Source: an uncultured Ignavibacteria bacterium (GTDB lineage: Bacteria > Bacteroidota > Ignavibacteria > SZUA-365). Taken from it: a stretch of 64,000 nt of DNA. The notes below the pieces were generated by a model, which did not search any database, had not been told where the DNA came from, and was given only the letters and a program-made list of their open reading frames with translations. The stretch covers positions 1 to 64,000 of the forward strand of contig CAJXVM010000013.1 in NCBI GenBank assembly GCA_913061095.1, read 5' to 3'. The position numbers and the translations under genes are program-made. Position 1 is the first letter of the stretch. Each line of letters begins with the position of its first letter. This document shows positions 24,755 to 33,476 of the stretch, one piece after another.

Positions 24755-25855
24755 ATGAACGAGAGCCTTCACAATCTCCCCCGCAGCGCACGGTTCGGGC
24801 AGACCCACGCCGAACGGAGCATACTGCATACTGCCTACTGCCTATTGCGTACTGCGTCCTGTTTACTGCGTACTGCTATCCCCACGCTTACGCGTGGTGC
24901 TATTCTGCTCCTGCTCGTTCTCAGTGCTTGCGAACGCGAACGCATCGTGGATCCAGGCCCCGACACCACGCCGCCGCTTCCGCCGGCAGGTGTGCTGGTC
25001 GAGGGTGCGCGGGACGGCTACATCTTCATTGGATGGCTTCGCAACAGTGAACGAGACCTGCGCGGCTACATCGTGTACCGGGCCGAGGAAGATGCCGACG
25101 GACCGTACGCTGCCATCGACACCATCACACAGAATTTCATCATTGACCAGCAGCGCAGCTACGACACGACGTACCATTATTTTATCACCGCCGTTGACGA
25201 AGCCGGAAACGAAAGCATCGCCATCGATACGGTTTCCGCGGAGTCACCGAATCTCAGCGATCCCGATGAGACGCGCAACATCGCGGCGAATGGGTTCAAT
25301 GACGGTCGTCGCCGCCTGCTTCGCCTTTCCTGGGTTTCCGTCGAGGAGGCGGATCTCGCCGGCTACCGCGTGTACCGATCCGACACTCCCTTCGATGACC
25401 CCTCGGCTGCGCGTGAGATAGCCACCACGGATGCCGCATTTGTCGAAGACAGCACTGACGTGCAGCCGGGCAGGCGGTATTATTTCGCTGTCGTAACCAT
25501 TGACCGCGGCGGACGCGAGAGTGAACTCTCGCCGCTCGCATCCGACCTGATCGCGACCCGTCCCGTACCCATCGCACCGGCTGACAACGGCCAGGCGCCA
25601 CCGTATCCACAGCTGTCATGGCTTTCCGTGCCCGAGGCATCACGGTACCTTGTCAGCATTGCACTCTCTGAAACGACCGGAGAAGTCTGGAGCGGATACG
25701 TTTCCGCCGGCACTGATGACACCGTGCGCGTGCGCTATTCGGAATCCCCGCTCACACCGGGTGTCACCTATTACTGGCGCGTCTCCAGCGTCACTGCAGC
25801 GAACGGCAAACCAAACGGTATCTCCGACGTCCGGCGATTCATCGTCGAGAACTGA
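24755..25855 (+). CDS. Lipoprotein with three fibronectin type III-like modules
   Basis: About 366 residues from the ATG at 24755. The lipobox is LVLSAC, but it lies about 58 residues from that ATG, too far for a normal signal. The excess is encoded by a tandem TACTGC repeat and a palindrome (24817-24899); a TTG at 24845 would give a 29-residue signal. The mature part has FnIII-like modules: TTPPLPPAGVLVEGARDGYIFIGW, then LRLSWVSVEEADLAGYRVYRS, then PQLSWLSVPEASRYLVSI...VTYYWRVSSV. A surface scaffold or adhesin; the ligand is unknown. Confidence 0.75.
   Translation: MNESLHNLPRSARFGQTHAERSILHTAYCLLRTASCLLRTAIPTLTRGAILLLLVLSACERERIVDPGPDTTPPLPPAGVLVEGARDGYIFIGWLRNSERDLRGYIVYRAEEDADGPYAAIDTITQNFIIDQQRSYDTTYHYFITAVDEAGNESIAIDTVSAESPNLSDPDETRNIAANGFNDGRRRLLRLSWVSVEEADLAGYRVYRSDTPFDDPSAAREIATTDAAFVEDSTDVQPGRRYYFAVVTIDRGGRESELSPLASDLIATRPVPIAPADNGQAPPYPQLSWLSVPEASRYLVSIALSETTGEVWSGYVSAGTDDTVRVRYSESPLTPGVTYYWRVSSVTAANGKPNGISDVRRFIVEN
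24817..24899. repeat. Tandem TACTGCN repeat plus palindrome inside the FnIII lipoprotein gene
   Basis: From 24827 to about 24876 the sequence is a degenerate 7-bp repeat (catactgcctactgcctatt and following). It runs into CCCCACGC-TTAC-GCGTGG (24880-24896), a near copy of the palindrome at 4271-4290. It encodes the region in front of the signal core without breaking the frame. Confidence 0.65.
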
Positions 25856-25941
25856 TCGGCGTTTCCCTGTTCTCCTTTCGATCCCGTATATTTTACTTTC
25901 TGCGCTACGGAAGCACCGCTGTCCCATCATCCGGAAAATCC

Positions 25942-27933
25942 GTGCTCCCGACGTATCCCCGCTCACACATCGCATTCTTCCCGCGACTGTGCACACTGCT
26001 GTGCACATCTGCAATGCTGTTCGCATCCGCGCTGCTGTTCTGTGGAACTGCATCCGCACAGCAAATGCCCGCTGACAGCGTTGACGCGGATACGGAAGCG
26101 GCCATCCCCCCGGATGAACAACGGGATGCCGGACCAGGCCAGCTGTCCGCCGGTTTTGAACGAAACGTCAATACCTTTTTGTGGGATCTCGGCGGCACAT
26201 TCCGGCTTGAAGAAAATGGCTGGCGCATCGATGCCGACGAACGGTTCCTTCGCACACTGATCCGAACCGACCGCAATACCATCAAGGATGAGCAGAGTTT
26301 CCGCCTCAATACGGCACGCACGCTGACGCGTGGATTTGCCGTCACCGCGTCATTCTCATCGTTTATTTTTTCCGACAACCGCGCGCTCGGACTCAACGAC
26401 CTCTCCACCAACAAAGCGCTTGCAGGTGTGCAATGGGATGCCCTGCCGGTACTTGAGATTCAGCCCATGGCGGGCGTGAGCTTCGACAATCAGCAGGGAA
26501 TCCTCGACCGGGGATTCATGTACAGCGGACGCGCACGACTGCACGATCTTCTTATCGGACGCACGGCCGCTCAGGCGGAGCTGTATTCCTCGGCGGAGTT
26601 CATCGACCCGCGTTTCCAGGCGGAACATCGCGGCAGCGCAGATCTGCTCGCCACCGTGGGAGACAACAGCATCAACCACACACAGCTCCTCATCCGGCAG
26701 GTGCGCCGGGAATTCTACCTTCCATTCGATTCACTTTTCGAAGCGCGTACGGGTGTGACAAACCAGATCGAATCGCGGGAAGAGCGTATCGTGACACTGT
26801 CGAACACGCTGAACTACCGCATTATGCGATCGCTTGAACTGCAGGCCGCCGTGGATCTCACCCAGCGTGACATCGCACGCGCCCGGCAGCGTCATGATCC
26901 CGGAAACGACAATCCTTTTTTCGATACCGATATCAGCGAGTTCCATCTCAATGGCAACATGCAGCTGCGCTATGAAAACAGCCGTGGAACACGGGGCATG
27001 GTACGCCTTGAACTCAACGAGCGCGACGAGAGTCACGCGATCAATCCCTTCGAGGGAGCCAGTCCCGTCAGCATCGCAAGGCAGGAGATGCTTGAGACAC
27101 AAAAGAACAACAGCATCCAGCAGACCCAGCTCGCGTTCGACATCTCCCAGGCGCTCGGCAGCAGAGACACGCTTTCGCTGAGCGCTTCGACGGTGAAGAT
27201 GCAGTATGATACGCCGAGCGAGGAGAACTACGACGACCGCGACGAACTCTGGGTGCTCGCCGGACTTCGGTGGATGCATCGTTTCAGCCCGCAGTTCCAG
27301 GCAGGCGTCAGTGCGGATCTCAACATGCGGCATACGGTATTCATTTTCGCGGAACGGAGTGCAAACAATACATGGAACCGCGTCCTTCGGCTGCGTCCGA
27401 TGACCGAGATTCGCGTCGGACACGGGTTCGTCAGCCGCAACACGGCGGAGGTTGTGGCAAACTATACCGTTTATGATTTCGAGACTGCGACACTTGCGCA
27501 GCGCAGCTTTTCTCTGCGGCAGCTCACACTCAGCGATTCCACGACGATGCATCTCGGCGGTGATTTCTGGACGGAAATCAACCTGCATCTTCGCTTCTAC
27601 GAGCGGGGGGAACTGCGCTGGAGCGCATTCACCGTTCGTCCGGTTCAGTATTTCGATGAACGCACGCTGTCGATATCCATGCTGCGCGTCGGTGAGGCCG
27701 TCCGCGCCTCTGTTGGCTTCCGACTGTTCGAGCAGCGGCGATACGCTTACGAAGGACGCGAAAAGGCGCGCAGCGGACTGCTCCGCAGCTATGGTCCGAC
27801 AGGAAGTCTGCGTCTTCGATTCTCGCAAGCGACCGACATCATCGCGGAAGGCTGGTATCAGCTGACCTCCGAAAACGACGGTCCGCAGCGAAGCACGCCG
27901 AATCTATCTCTGCGTGTGGTTTGGAATCTGTGA
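25942..27933 (+). CDS. Outer-membrane beta-barrel-like protein
   Basis: 663 residues from a GTG at 25942; an ATG at 26014 would also keep the signal core (MLFASALLFCGTASAQQ). The mature protein is a long series of alternating amphipathic strands rich in aromatic and charged residues, ending LSLRVVWNL with an aromatic near the last strand, as expected for a large barrel. No conserved domain is recognised. A TATATT box lies about 60 bp upstream (CGTATATTTTACTTT), and it follows the FnIII lipoprotein by 86 bp. Confidence 0.65.
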   Translation: MLPTYPRSHIAFFPRLCTLLCTSAMLFASALLFCGTASAQQMPADSVDADTEAAIPPDEQRDAGPGQLSAGFERNVNTFLWDLGGTFRLEENGWRIDADERFLRTLIRTDRNTIKDEQSFRLNTARTLTRGFAVTASFSSFIFSDNRALGLNDLSTNKALAGVQWDALPVLEIQPMAGVSFDNQQGILDRGFMYSGRARLHDLLIGRTAAQAELYSSAEFIDPRFQAEHRGSADLLATVGDNSINHTQLLIRQVRREFYLPFDSLFEARTGVTNQIESREERIVTLSNTLNYRIMRSLELQAAVDLTQRDIARARQRHDPGNDNPFFDTDISEFHLNGNMQLRYENSRGTRGMVRLELNERDESHAINPFEGASPVSIARQEMLETQKNNSIQQTQLAFDISQALGSRDTLSLSASTVKMQYDTPSEENYDDRDELWVLAGLRWMHRFSPQFQAGVSADLNMRHTVFIFAERSANNTWNRVLRLRPMTEIRVGHGFVSRNTAEVVANYTVYDFETATLAQRSFSLRQLTLSDSTTMHLGGDFWTEINLHLRFYERGELRWSAFTVRPVQYFDERTLSISMLRVGEAVRASVGFRLFEQRRYAYEGREKARSGLLRSYGPTGSLRLRFSQATDIIAEGWYQLTSENDGPQRSTPNLSLRVVWNL

Positions 27934-27988
27934 GGCAGATTTTCTACTTTTATGTTCTAACAGTCCGCCGACCGAGGAGAACCCCACT

Positions 27989-28414
27989 CTGAGCGAACCC
28001 GTCTTGAAAAAATCCGTCAGCTTTTCCAGTGTTCGATCGAATATCAGGCTGGTCGAGTCCTTTATCCTCGAGATCAACGATGCACTCGATCTCGAGTCGT
28101 CGATTCTCGACCGCATCATGATATCGATCACTGAAGTCGTCAACAACGGCATCATTCACGGAAATCAGTCCGATCCCGCAAAGCAGGTGCATCTCAGCTG
28201 CACGTGTTACGAAGACCGCATCGATTTTGTCATCCGCGACGAGGGAACGGGATTCAGCCCCGATGATATCCCCGACCCCCTGGATGATGAAAACCTCCTC
28301 AAGGAAGGGGGGCGCGGAGTATTGATCGTGCGGTCGATGATGGACAGCGTCCGGTTCCAACCCTCCGCGGACGGAATGGAAGTCCATCTCTCCATCAGCA
28401 GAACGGAAAGCTGA
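27989..28414 (+). CDS. Anti-sigma-type ATP-binding protein (RsbW/SpoIIAB-like), probable CTG start
   Basis: 141 residues. The HATPase fold shows N box ISITEVVNNGIIHGNQ, then VIRDEGTGFSPDDIP (G1 box), then EGGRGVLIVRSMMD (G2 box), typical of RsbW-type serine kinases that bind sigma factors or anti-sigma antagonists. There is no in-frame ATG. GAGGAGA (27974-27980) lies 8 nt before an in-frame CTG at 27989, which I take as the start. A TTG at 28004 or a GTG at 27914 overlapping the previous gene are alternatives. No partner sigma or antagonist gene is adjacent. Confidence 0.8.
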   Translation: MSEPVLKKSVSFSSVRSNIRLVESFILEINDALDLESSILDRIMISITEVVNNGIIHGNQSDPAKQVHLSCTCYEDRIDFVIRDEGTGFSPDDIPDPLDDENLLKEGGRGVLIVRSMMDSVRFQPSADGMEVHLSISRTES

Positions 28415-28447
28415 GCGCCTATCTCACCATCCAACAGAGGAACGTCG

Positions 28448-29479
28448 ATGTCGAACCGCCAGTACATTCCCGGCGACGAAACCCGCCTGATGACCATCCA
28501 GCGCTACATCGCGCAGGAGGAGCGTCTGCACCCGGAAGCGACCGGAGAATTTTCCACGCTGCTGCGAAATCTCGCGCTCGCAGTGAAAATCGTCTCGCGC
28601 GAGGTGCGGCGGGCCGGATTGGTGGATATCCTCGGCCGCGCAGCCACGACGAATACCAGCGGCGACGAGGTCAAGAAGCTCGACGTGTTCGCCAACCGCA
28701 TGATCATCAATGCGCTCGAGACCGGCGGACAGCTCTGCGTGATGGCATCCGAAGAAAATGAGTCGGTCATCCCCATCCCGGAAGAATTTCCCTGCGGCAA
28801 GTACGCCATGCTTTTCGATCCGCTAGACGGCTCTTCCAACATCGAAGCCAACGTCACGATCGGAACGGTGTTCTCCATTTTCCGCCGTGTGAGCGACGGC
28901 TGCCGTGGAACGGAACAGGACGTCGTGCAGTCCGGCGTCAAACAGGTCGCTGCCGGCTATATCATGTACGGATCGAGCACCATCATGGTGTTCACCACCG
29001 GCAATGGTGTGCAGGGATTCACGCTCGATCCCACCATCGGTTCCTTCCTGCTCTCGCACGGCAACATGAAAATCCCCGCCCATGGAAATATCTACAGCGT
29101 CAACGAGGGCAACAGGGAAATGTGGGATGAGGGCTTTCGGCGTTACATTGCGTGGCTTCAGCAGGAGGACACTGAAAGCGGACGTCCCTACAAGGCACGA
29201 TATGTCGGATCGATGGTTGCGGACATCCACCGGACGCTTCTCTACGGCGGCATCTTCGCCTATCCCGGTGACAGGAATAATCCGCAGGGAAAACTGCGCC
29301 TGATGTACGAGGCGAATCCCATGGCCTTTCTCGTCGAGCAGGCAGGCGGGCGCGCGAGCGATGGTTCAAAACGCATTCTCGAAATCGAACCGACCGATGT
29401 GCATCAGCGCGTCCCCGTGTTCATGGGGTCCGCACATGACGTGACCACGGCGGAAGAATTCATGGCGGGAAAACGCTGA
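28448..29479 (+). CDS. fbp: Fructose-1,6-bisphosphatase, class I
   Basis: 343 residues, the usual length of the family. The active-site metal-binding motif DPLDGSSNIEANV is intact, and EENESVI and YVGSMVADIHRTLLYGGIFAYP agree with the substrate-binding regions. AACAGAGGA upstream of the ATG serves as ribosome-binding site. It hydrolyses fructose-1,6-bisphosphate in gluconeogenesis, which fits a cell that also converts propionate or succinate through methylmalonyl-CoA mutase. Confidence 0.95.
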   Translation: MSNRQYIPGDETRLMTIQRYIAQEERLHPEATGEFSTLLRNLALAVKIVSREVRRAGLVDILGRAATTNTSGDEVKKLDVFANRMIINALETGGQLCVMASEENESVIPIPEEFPCGKYAMLFDPLDGSSNIEANVTIGTVFSIFRRVSDGCRGTEQDVVQSGVKQVAAGYIMYGSSTIMVFTTGNGVQGFTLDPTIGSFLLSHGNMKIPAHGNIYSVNEGNREMWDEGFRRYIAWLQQEDTESGRPYKARYVGSMVADIHRTLLYGGIFAYPGDRNNPQGKLRLMYEANPMAFLVEQAGGRASDGSKRILEIEPTDVHQRVPVFMGSAHDVTTAEEFMAGKR

Positions 29480-29495
29480 CAGCAGGGTGACAGCC

Positions 29496-30266
29496 ATGCG
29501 GAAAACGCTGCGCATACTGCTGACGGCCGTGCTTCTCCTCGGTCCCGCAAGCCTCTTCGGTCAGCGGTCGGCCGGTGATCGCGCCAATATTGATCCCATG
29601 TTCCTGGTCGACATGCCGGTCGCAGGTATCCTGCCCGCCACGTCCGGTGCGGTGGAGACCTATTTCTATCCCGACGGGGGCGTAATCGCCACATTCACCT
29701 ACGGACTCTTCACAAACCTCAATGTCGGTGCTTCCTTCGGAGGAACGAACATCATCGGAAGCGGGGGCATCACGTGGAACAACCTTCCCGGGATACACGC
29801 GCGCTACCGCGTGATGGAGGAAGGAATGCGCTCTCCGGCGATCGTCATCGGATTTGATTCACAGGGTCGAGACGGATGGCTGACCGGACTCCGGCAGTAT
29901 GTCATGAAATCACCCGGCCTGTTCGTCACCGTTGGGAAAAACTATCAGTTCTATGGGACCGTCAGCTTTCACGGGGGCATGAATTACACGCTGGAACGGC
30001 ATGACGACGACATGGATCCAAACGTGTATGTCGGACTGGAAAAATCAATCGGTCCGATCGTGTCATACCTCGCTGAATACAACTTCGCCTTTGACAACGA
30101 TCGCGACCAGCGCGGCTTCTGGAACGGATCGATGGGGATGGGCATCCGTGTTTCGACGAATATCGGTTTCAATGCCGACATCCTGTTCAAAAATCTGCTG
30201 ACATCGGGCTTCGCGCACGACAGGATTATCCGGTCGATTCGCATTCAGTACGTACGATATCTGTGA
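29496..30266 (+). CDS. Exported, probable outer-membrane barrel protein
   Basis: 256 residues from the ATG at 29496 (AGGG 8 nt upstream). Signal peptide (LRILLTAVLLLGPASLFGQ), then beta-rich repeats: VETYFYPDGGVIATFTYGLFTNLNVGASFGG, YRVMEEG...AIVIGFDSQG, VTVGKNYQFYGTVSFHGG, ending IRSIRIQYVRYL. The strand pattern resembles YjbH-like barrels, though I would not name it. It is 16 bp downstream of fbp and probably transcribed with it. Confidence 0.65.
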   Translation: MRKTLRILLTAVLLLGPASLFGQRSAGDRANIDPMFLVDMPVAGILPATSGAVETYFYPDGGVIATFTYGLFTNLNVGASFGGTNIIGSGGITWNNLPGIHARYRVMEEGMRSPAIVIGFDSQGRDGWLTGLRQYVMKSPGLFVTVGKNYQFYGTVSFHGGMNYTLERHDDDMDPNVYVGLEKSIGPIVSYLAEYNFAFDNDRDQRGFWNGSMGMGIRVSTNIGFNADILFKNLLTSGFAHDRIIRSIRIQYVRYL

Positions 30267-30521
30267 CACCGTCGTGATGGCGGGTTGAATCTTCAGGTGG
30301 TTCTTCCGCTGCTCCCGCGTCACGCTATTCCTCCCTGTGTGCTTTTTCACACAGGTACTGTCCTCTGCAGTGGTCACTTTGCTTGTCCTTTCATCTTTCC
30401 GCTCAAAGATATAGCTTGATTAGGGCCGATTCGGCGATTTTTTTCGGGTGAATCGGGAATATTACGGCATGATATTTGTTGATATAACAGTAGAACGCTA
30501 CGATAACCGATGAGGTGTGTC
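30267..30521. other. Intergenic region with hairpins
   Basis: No gene. It has a perfect hairpin CCTGTGTG/CACACAGG (30334-30341/30348-30355, loop CTTTTT), possibly a terminator for the upstream gene, and a looser CCGATTC...GAATCGG dyad near 30430-30465. The AT-rich stretch at 30455-30505 is the likely promoter zone of the next gene. Confidence 0.4.
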
Positions 30522-31577
30522 ATGAAACGTACAACGACTCTTCTGCTTGCGATGGCTTCTGTCGTGGTGCTGCTCGGAACGTCGGGCTGCTACACGCAGA
30601 TTGCCGTTCGTGATGAGTATCCGCGCTATGAGGAATACGATTACTACCCTGAGTATTCCGAGACCTACGAAGACAGTGTCGGAAACGTCGTCACCAACAA
30701 CTACTATTACGATACCTTTCCCCGCAGCAGTATCTACTTCGACTTTTACTACCCCTACCGCTGGGGATCGATGTGGTCAGCGCACTATGATCCCTGGTAC
30801 AGCTGGTACAGTCCTCCCTACTACGGCTATTACTACAGCTACTGGGATCCTTTCCATTTCGGACCGTCCTGGTACTGGCATCGTCCGCTGTATTACGGGG
30901 GCTGGGCTTCCCATGGCTGGGGATACGGCGGCTGGTACAGTCCGTATTACTACGACAGCGGTACCCGTCTTGTGACACGCAGCCGTACGTCGGCCGTGCG
31001 CACCTCCGGCATTTCACGAACGACGCTCGACAGCCGAACCCGCAGCACCATTTCCCGCACCGGTGTCTCACGCACGACGACGGGATCTTCTGCGGTCGGT
31101 TCGACGACAGGACGCACGCGCTCGACCTACGATCGCACACGTGAATCCGTGAACAGCAGCCGTTCGCGCAGCGCCACATCGCGCAGCGCCACATCGCGCA
31201 GCGCAACCACGCGCAGTTCCACTTCGCGCAGCCGCTCCTCCGGATATGAGTCCGTGCGCTCGCGCAGTTCGGAAAGCCGCAGTTCGGGTACAAGCACACG
31301 GTCCTCGAGCGGACGCTCGAGCAGCTCCGAACGCTCATACCGGGCACCTTCACGCTCGCGCAGCTCCGGCTCCTCGAACAGAAGTTACACTCCTTCGTCG
31401 CGCAGCAGCCGCAGTTCGGGCTCCAGCAGAAGCTACACACCGTCCTCGCGCAGCAGCCGCAGTTCGGGAAGCAGCCGCAGCTACTCACCGCCGTCGAGGA
31501 GTTCCGGTTCAAGCAGCGGGTCCCGCTCCTCCGGCAGCTCAGGCTCGTCGGGCGGCAGCCGCAGCCGTTCACGCTAA
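30522..31577 (+). CDS. Tyr/Trp-rich, Ser/Arg-repeat lipoprotein
   Basis: 351 residues from the ATG at 30522 (GAGG 7 nt upstream). Signal peptide ending near GTSGC, so probably lipidated. Residues about 25-145 are packed with Tyr, Trp and Pro (YYSYWDPFHFGPSWYWHRP). Residues about 150-351 are almost only Ser, Arg, Thr and Gly, with repeats such as SRSATSRSATSRSA and RSYTPSSRSSRSSGSS. The tail should be disordered and strongly basic, so it could bind polysaccharide, DNA or wall polymers at the cell surface. No enzymatic motif is present. Confidence 0.7.
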   Translation: MKRTTTLLLAMASVVVLLGTSGCYTQIAVRDEYPRYEEYDYYPEYSETYEDSVGNVVTNNYYYDTFPRSSIYFDFYYPYRWGSMWSAHYDPWYSWYSPPYYGYYYSYWDPFHFGPSWYWHRPLYYGGWASHGWGYGGWYSPYYYDSGTRLVTRSRTSAVRTSGISRTTLDSRTRSTISRTGVSRTTTGSSAVGSTTGRTRSTYDRTRESVNSSRSRSATSRSATSRSATTRSSTSRSRSSGYESVRSRSSESRSSGTSTRSSSGRSSSSERSYRAPSRSRSSGSSNRSYTPSSRSSRSSGSSRSYTPSSRSSRSSGSSRSYSPPSRSSGSSSGSRSSGSSGSSGGSRSRSR

Positions 31578-31667
31578 CAGCGAACACAGCAATACGATCG
31601 GGATACAACGAAACGATTTGATCCGTACCGGACACACCTCATCGGTATGGTCTATCAGGAGGTCATC

Positions 31668-33173
31668 ATGAAACGCGCGATATATATCTCTCTGGTTTTC
31701 ATCTTCGCCGCCGCCGGAATGCAGGCGCAGACCATTCAGGACGCCCTGCGCCTCTCGCGTCCGGCGACGCTGTTCAGTCCGCGCAGCGCAGGCATGGGAA
31801 ATGCCTTTGTCGGACTTGCCAATGACGCATCAGCGCTGTACTTCAATCCCGCCGGACTCGGGCAGCTCCGCCAGAAAGAATTCAGCATCGGTCTCTCCAA
31901 CATCGGCTTCGACAACGACGCCACCATGTTCGATGTCACCACCAGCGGCAGCGAAGGCGCCACGACGCTCACCAACCTCAATCTCGCCCTGCCATTCCCC
32001 GTCGTGCGCGGAAGTTTCGTGCTGTCGGCGGGCTATAACCGCCTTCTTGACTTCAACGGCGCGATGGATGTCGATGTATACAACCCGCAGAGTTCCATTC
32101 AGGCCTCTTTGTTCAACGATGATCCCGAGCTGGATTTCGCCTGGAATCTCGGTCTCGAAGACACACTCGTGCTGAGTTACCTGGATGCCGGCGATCCCGG
32201 CTGGTTCGCCATCCCTGTCGCGAATCGCGTCCAGCAGACCATCGACGTCACCGAAGAAGGAGGCCTCAACCAGTGGTCCTTCGGCGGAAGCATGGAAATC
32301 GCCCGCAACATGATGGTCGGTCTTTCGCTGAACGTGCTCACCGGGTCCTACCTCTACCAGCGCACCTTCATCGAGGCGGATATCAACGACGTCTGGCAGG
32401 GTGAAATTGTCGGAATTCCCGCTGTGGAGGACGGACCGTACATCACGCGCACGGATTTCCAGGAGCTTGAACTCATGGAAGAAATCGAACAGGACATCTC
32501 CGGATGGAACATGAAATTCGGTTTCCTGTACAACTACCGCGACAAGGCGCGCTTCGGCATAGCGATCCAGACCGCCAGCTACATAACGATCAACGAGGAT
32601 TACTACAAGTCCGGCAACAGCTATTTTGCCGATGCGACCGTCGGATACGATCTCGTTTTCGAGAACCACAATTACGAAATCAGCACGGCGCCGATATACA
32701 GTTTCGGTGCGTCGTGGTCGCCGGTGGAGTTCGCCACGGTGAGCGCGGATTTCGAGCTGGTGGATTTCTCGAATATCGAATTCGAGGACAGCAACGACTG
32801 GGATCCCATCCTGATCAGTGACCGGAACAGGGAAATCCGAAATACCTTCCGCGGGGCCAACAACTTCCGCATCGGTGCGGAGTTCAACATCCCCGAAACC
32901 GGACTGTTCCTGCGCGGCGGTTTCGGGTATCGCTATTCTCCGTATGAGGTGGACGAGAACACCACCGACTTCGACGTCAAGACAATCAGCGGCGGTATCG
33001 GATATCAGTTCGAACATAATTTCGCCCTGCAGGCGGCGTATTCCATATCGAACTACCGCGCCATCGTTGACAATTACTTCGATCCGGACGCGGCCGCTCC
33101 GCTGAGCGCATTTCAGGCCGATCAGGACATCAGCGTTTCACGGCTCATGCTCGGCCTTTCCTACCGTTTCTGA
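31668..33173 (+). CDS. OmpP1/FadL/PorV-like outer-membrane protein
   Basis: 501 residues from the ATG at 31668, with AGGAGG 6 nt upstream. Signal peptide, then the family opening RSAGMGNAFVGLANDASALYFNPAGLGQL. A long barrel follows, ending LMLGLSYRF with the terminal Phe used for outer-membrane insertion. FadL relatives carry hydrophobic compounds; PorV of type IX secretion belongs to the same superfamily. The choice between the two cannot be made here. It sits 90 bp after the Ser/Arg-rich lipoprotein. Confidence 0.8.
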   Translation: MKRAIYISLVFIFAAAGMQAQTIQDALRLSRPATLFSPRSAGMGNAFVGLANDASALYFNPAGLGQLRQKEFSIGLSNIGFDNDATMFDVTTSGSEGATTLTNLNLALPFPVVRGSFVLSAGYNRLLDFNGAMDVDVYNPQSSIQASLFNDDPELDFAWNLGLEDTLVLSYLDAGDPGWFAIPVANRVQQTIDVTEEGGLNQWSFGGSMEIARNMMVGLSLNVLTGSYLYQRTFIEADINDVWQGEIVGIPAVEDGPYITRTDFQELELMEEIEQDISGWNMKFGFLYNYRDKARFGIAIQTASYITINEDYYKSGNSYFADATVGYDLVFENHNYEISTAPIYSFGASWSPVEFATVSADFELVDFSNIEFEDSNDWDPILISDRNREIRNTFRGANNFRIGAEFNIPETGLFLRGGFGYRYSPYEVDENTTDFDVKTISGGIGYQFEHNFALQAAYSISNYRAIVDNYFDPDAAAPLSAFQADQDISVSRLMLGLSYRF

Positions 33174-33207
33174 TTTTGAAACGGTTCGCACACACCTCAA
33201 CACGACG

Positions 33208-33238
33208 CGCGGTCACATCGGTGGCCGCGTTTTTTTTA
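33208..33238 (+). terminator. Rho-independent terminator
   Basis: CGCGGTCAC (33208-33216) pairs with GTGGCCGCG (33221-33229) with one G-U pair, loop ATCG, then eight T. It ends the FadL-like gene. Confidence 0.9.
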
Positions 33239-33476
33239 CACCAGCTTCCGTCATAGCACCAGCGGCGCATAACGGCAGCGGCGCATAACGGCAGCGGCGG
33301 CAATGCATCAGCTGATCGGCTCCCCGTCGCAGGCCGCGTGTCGCACTCCCCACCGCCCCTCCGCCACCGAAAAAGACGAATTCAGGGGTATCCCCCTGTC
33401 CATTGCGTCATATAGGCAACTCCCCTATATTTGTTAGCTTGTATACCTATTCTTTGAATTCGTGGAGTAGATTGAC
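33239..33476. promoter_or_regulatory. Upstream region of ppiD with sigma70-like promoter
   Basis: TTGCGT (33403-33408) and TATATT (33426-33431) are separated by 17 bp, a good -35/-10 pair about 45 bp upstream of the ppiD ATG. A 16-bp tandem repeat AGCGGCGCATAACGGC x2 lies at 33261-33292. No gene is visible in the rest. Confidence 0.5.

Noticed and set aside
22264-24756. A 830-codon open frame on the minus strand
   Set aside because: It is antisense to the OmpA paralogue and the polyprenol kinase-like gene; its composition is dominated by Arg, Asp and Gly in no domain order. It has no plausible start region.
24817-24878. TACTGC repeats as a CRISPR or iteron array
   Set aside because: The period is 7 bp with degenerate copies and no spacers, and it lies within a coding frame; a simple tandem repeat is the better reading.
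33261-33292. Two tandem 16-bp units as a possible CRISPR-like array
   Set aside because: The units directly abut with no spacers and there are no cas genes; it is a simple tandem duplication.
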